Source: Desulfovibrio inopinatus DSM 10711
GTDB taxonomy: Bacteria > Desulfobacterota > Desulfovibrionia > Desulfovibrionales > Desulfovibrionaceae
Assembly (NCBI RefSeq): GCF_000429305.1
Contig: NZ_AUBP01000007.1
Location: 1-64,000, forward strand
Direction of reading: 5' to 3'
Length of the DNA: 64,000 bases
The translations under genes and the position numbers were made by a program. This document shows, one piece after another, positions 63,190 through 64,000 of this stretch. Below the pieces are notes generated by a model. That model saw nothing but the letters and a program-made list of their open reading frames with translations. It did no database searches and had not been told where the DNA came from. Every line of letters begins with the position of its first letter. Position 1 is the stretch's first letter.

Positions 63190-64000
63190 ATGATTACTCT
63201 TAAAATCAAAAAAATTGTAGGATTATATGCGCTGTTCGGTGCACTATGGATTCTTTTCTCCGATAAGTTGGCGGCACTCTTTTTTCCAACAACTGAAATG
63301 TTGGTATTTGTCAGTACTCTCAAAGGCTGGTTTTTCATTCTAACAACATCAGCGATGTTATGGATATTACTGTCTCGTTATGAGCAGAAGCGTGACCGGC
63401 AGGATGCAATTCTGCGGGAAAGCGAGAAGACATTTCGAGCATTGTTTGAAGGATCTTCCGGGCCAATATCACTTATTCAAGATGGAAGATTTGTCGAATG
63501 TAATAAAGCAACGCTCAGGGAATTTAGGGTTCAAAGTAAAGAGCAGTTTATGAATTCCAATCCTGGCGATTTTGCTCCGGAATATCAACCTGATGGGCGG
63601 CTTTCTTTTGAGGCGGCAGCCGAATACAATGCGACAGCTTATAGAGAAGGTGTCTGCCGCTTTGAATGGCAGTGCAAGCGGTATGATGGCACGACATTTT
63701 TTGCAGAAGTGACCTTGGTACCGATATGGCTCAAGGGGGATCAACTCCTCCACGCCTCTGCGCATGATATTACTTTGCGCAAGCAGGCGGAAGAAGCTAT
63801 GCGCCGATCCAAGGAAGAATTGGAACGGGAAGTGGAAAAACGTACTGTCGAGCTTCAACGACTGAACACTCGGCTTCAAGCTCTCGATAAGCGGAAAAGT
63901 GAATTCTTATCCTCGGCGTCACATGAGCTTCGTACGCCACTCACATCGGTGTTGGGGTTTGCAAGTATTGTGGTCAAACGATTCCGTAGATATTTTCTTC
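63190..64000 (+). CDS. Membrane PAS sensor histidine kinase (partial, runs off the window)
   Basis: An open frame with ATG at 63190 (GGAAC upstream) continuing past the window end, at least 270 codons. Two hydrophobic helices lie near the start (about 8-30 and 38-65), then a PAS domain (about 80-200, [12 protein letters not shown] to [11 protein letters not shown]), a coiled coil and the HisKA phosphorylation site ([16 protein letters not shown]). The kinase domain and any receiver lie beyond the edge. The short periplasmic loop suggests it senses membrane or cytoplasmic signals. Confidence 0.9.
   Translation, partial: MITLKIKKIVGLYALFGALWILFSDKLAALFFPTTEMLVFVSTLKGWFFILTTSAMLWILLSRYEQKRDRQDAILRESEKTFRALFEGSSGPISLIQDGRFVECNKATLREFRVQSKEQFMNSNPGDFAPEYQPDGRLSFEAAAEYNATAYREGVCRFEWQCKRYDGTTFFAEVTLVPIWLKGDQLLHASAHDITLRKQAEEAMRRSKEELEREVEKRTVELQRLNTRLQALDKRKSEFLSSASHELRTPLTSVLGFASIVVKRFRRYFL

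Noticed and set aside
1-64000. CRISPR arrays, prophage, transposases, tRNA or rRNA genes, anti-phage systems
   Set aside because: Searched by eye on both strands and through the protein products; none had supporting motifs.

Overview
The window looks like chromosomal DNA from a sulfate-reducing deltaproteobacterium of the Desulfovibrio type (Desulfobacterota). I infer this from the gene set, not from a database match: a DUF39 homocysteine-biosynthesis protein, an FmdB zinc ribbon, a YkuD/M99 peptidoglycan pair behind purB-pyrE, a fliL-N-O-P-Q block, a Wsp-like chemosensory cluster, many PAS hybrid kinases and a Gram-negative Mla-type lipid transporter. No rRNA, tRNA, CRISPR array, prophage or insertion sequence was seen.

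Layout. 1-1970 is AT-rich and gene-poor, with a diverged direct repeat, a 21-bp perfect hairpin and a 22-bp palindrome; it carries one methyltransferase and one doubtful small ORF. 2148-6923 (+) is a surface-glycan or glycan-modification cluster: NeuD/PglD-like acyltransferase, beta-propeller glycosidase-like protein, a frameshifted WbqC-like gene, a family 2 glycosyltransferase and a cobalamin-binding radical SAM protein. 7045-9920 holds a DnaA paralogue (-), the DUF39 protein (+) and a tiny basic protein closed by a terminator. 10185-16914 (+) holds fmdB, purB, pyrE and a three-gene peptidoglycan-remodelling cassette whose outer members resemble Csd6/Pgp2 and Csd4/Pgp1, enzymes that set helical cell shape in Helicobacter and Campylobacter. 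17184-19545 (+) holds a TIM-barrel protein and a MATE exporter.

19548-25127 (-) holds fliQ, fliP, fliO, fliN, fliL, the yggS-type PLP protein, era and a CBS-domain protein. 25269-36076 (-) is a complete chemosensory system in the order CheW, CheR-TPR, CheW, MCP, CheA-REC, CheB, hybrid kinase. Its composition matches Wsp, but the last gene is a REC-PAS-PAS-kinase-REC-Hpt protein, not a WspR diguanylate cyclase. 36227-42568 holds a small membrane protein, an exported clan GH-A-like hydrolase, a very large soluble hybrid kinase and a DUF1992 protein.

42853-50279 (mostly -) runs parA, parB, heptose-7-phosphate kinase, STAS protein, MlaE, MlaF, MlaD and an auxiliary lipoprotein. Two perfect parS palindromes flank parA; one lies inside the stem of an intrinsic terminator. 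50526-57131 (-) holds a small helical protein, a UDP-glucuronate epimerase-like enzyme, a slipin/NfeD pair, a Pro-rich protein coupled to coaBC, and a lipoprotein. 57314-64000 holds a Mut7-C protein (+), a membrane diguanylate cyclase (+), ATP-type PEP carboxykinase (-) and the start of a membrane histidine kinase (+) cut by the window end.

The best leads are the Csd6/Csd4-like cassette, the Wsp-like cluster with a kinase in place of WspR, the predicted periplasmic CZB zinc sensor on its receptor, and the parS-in-terminator arrangement.
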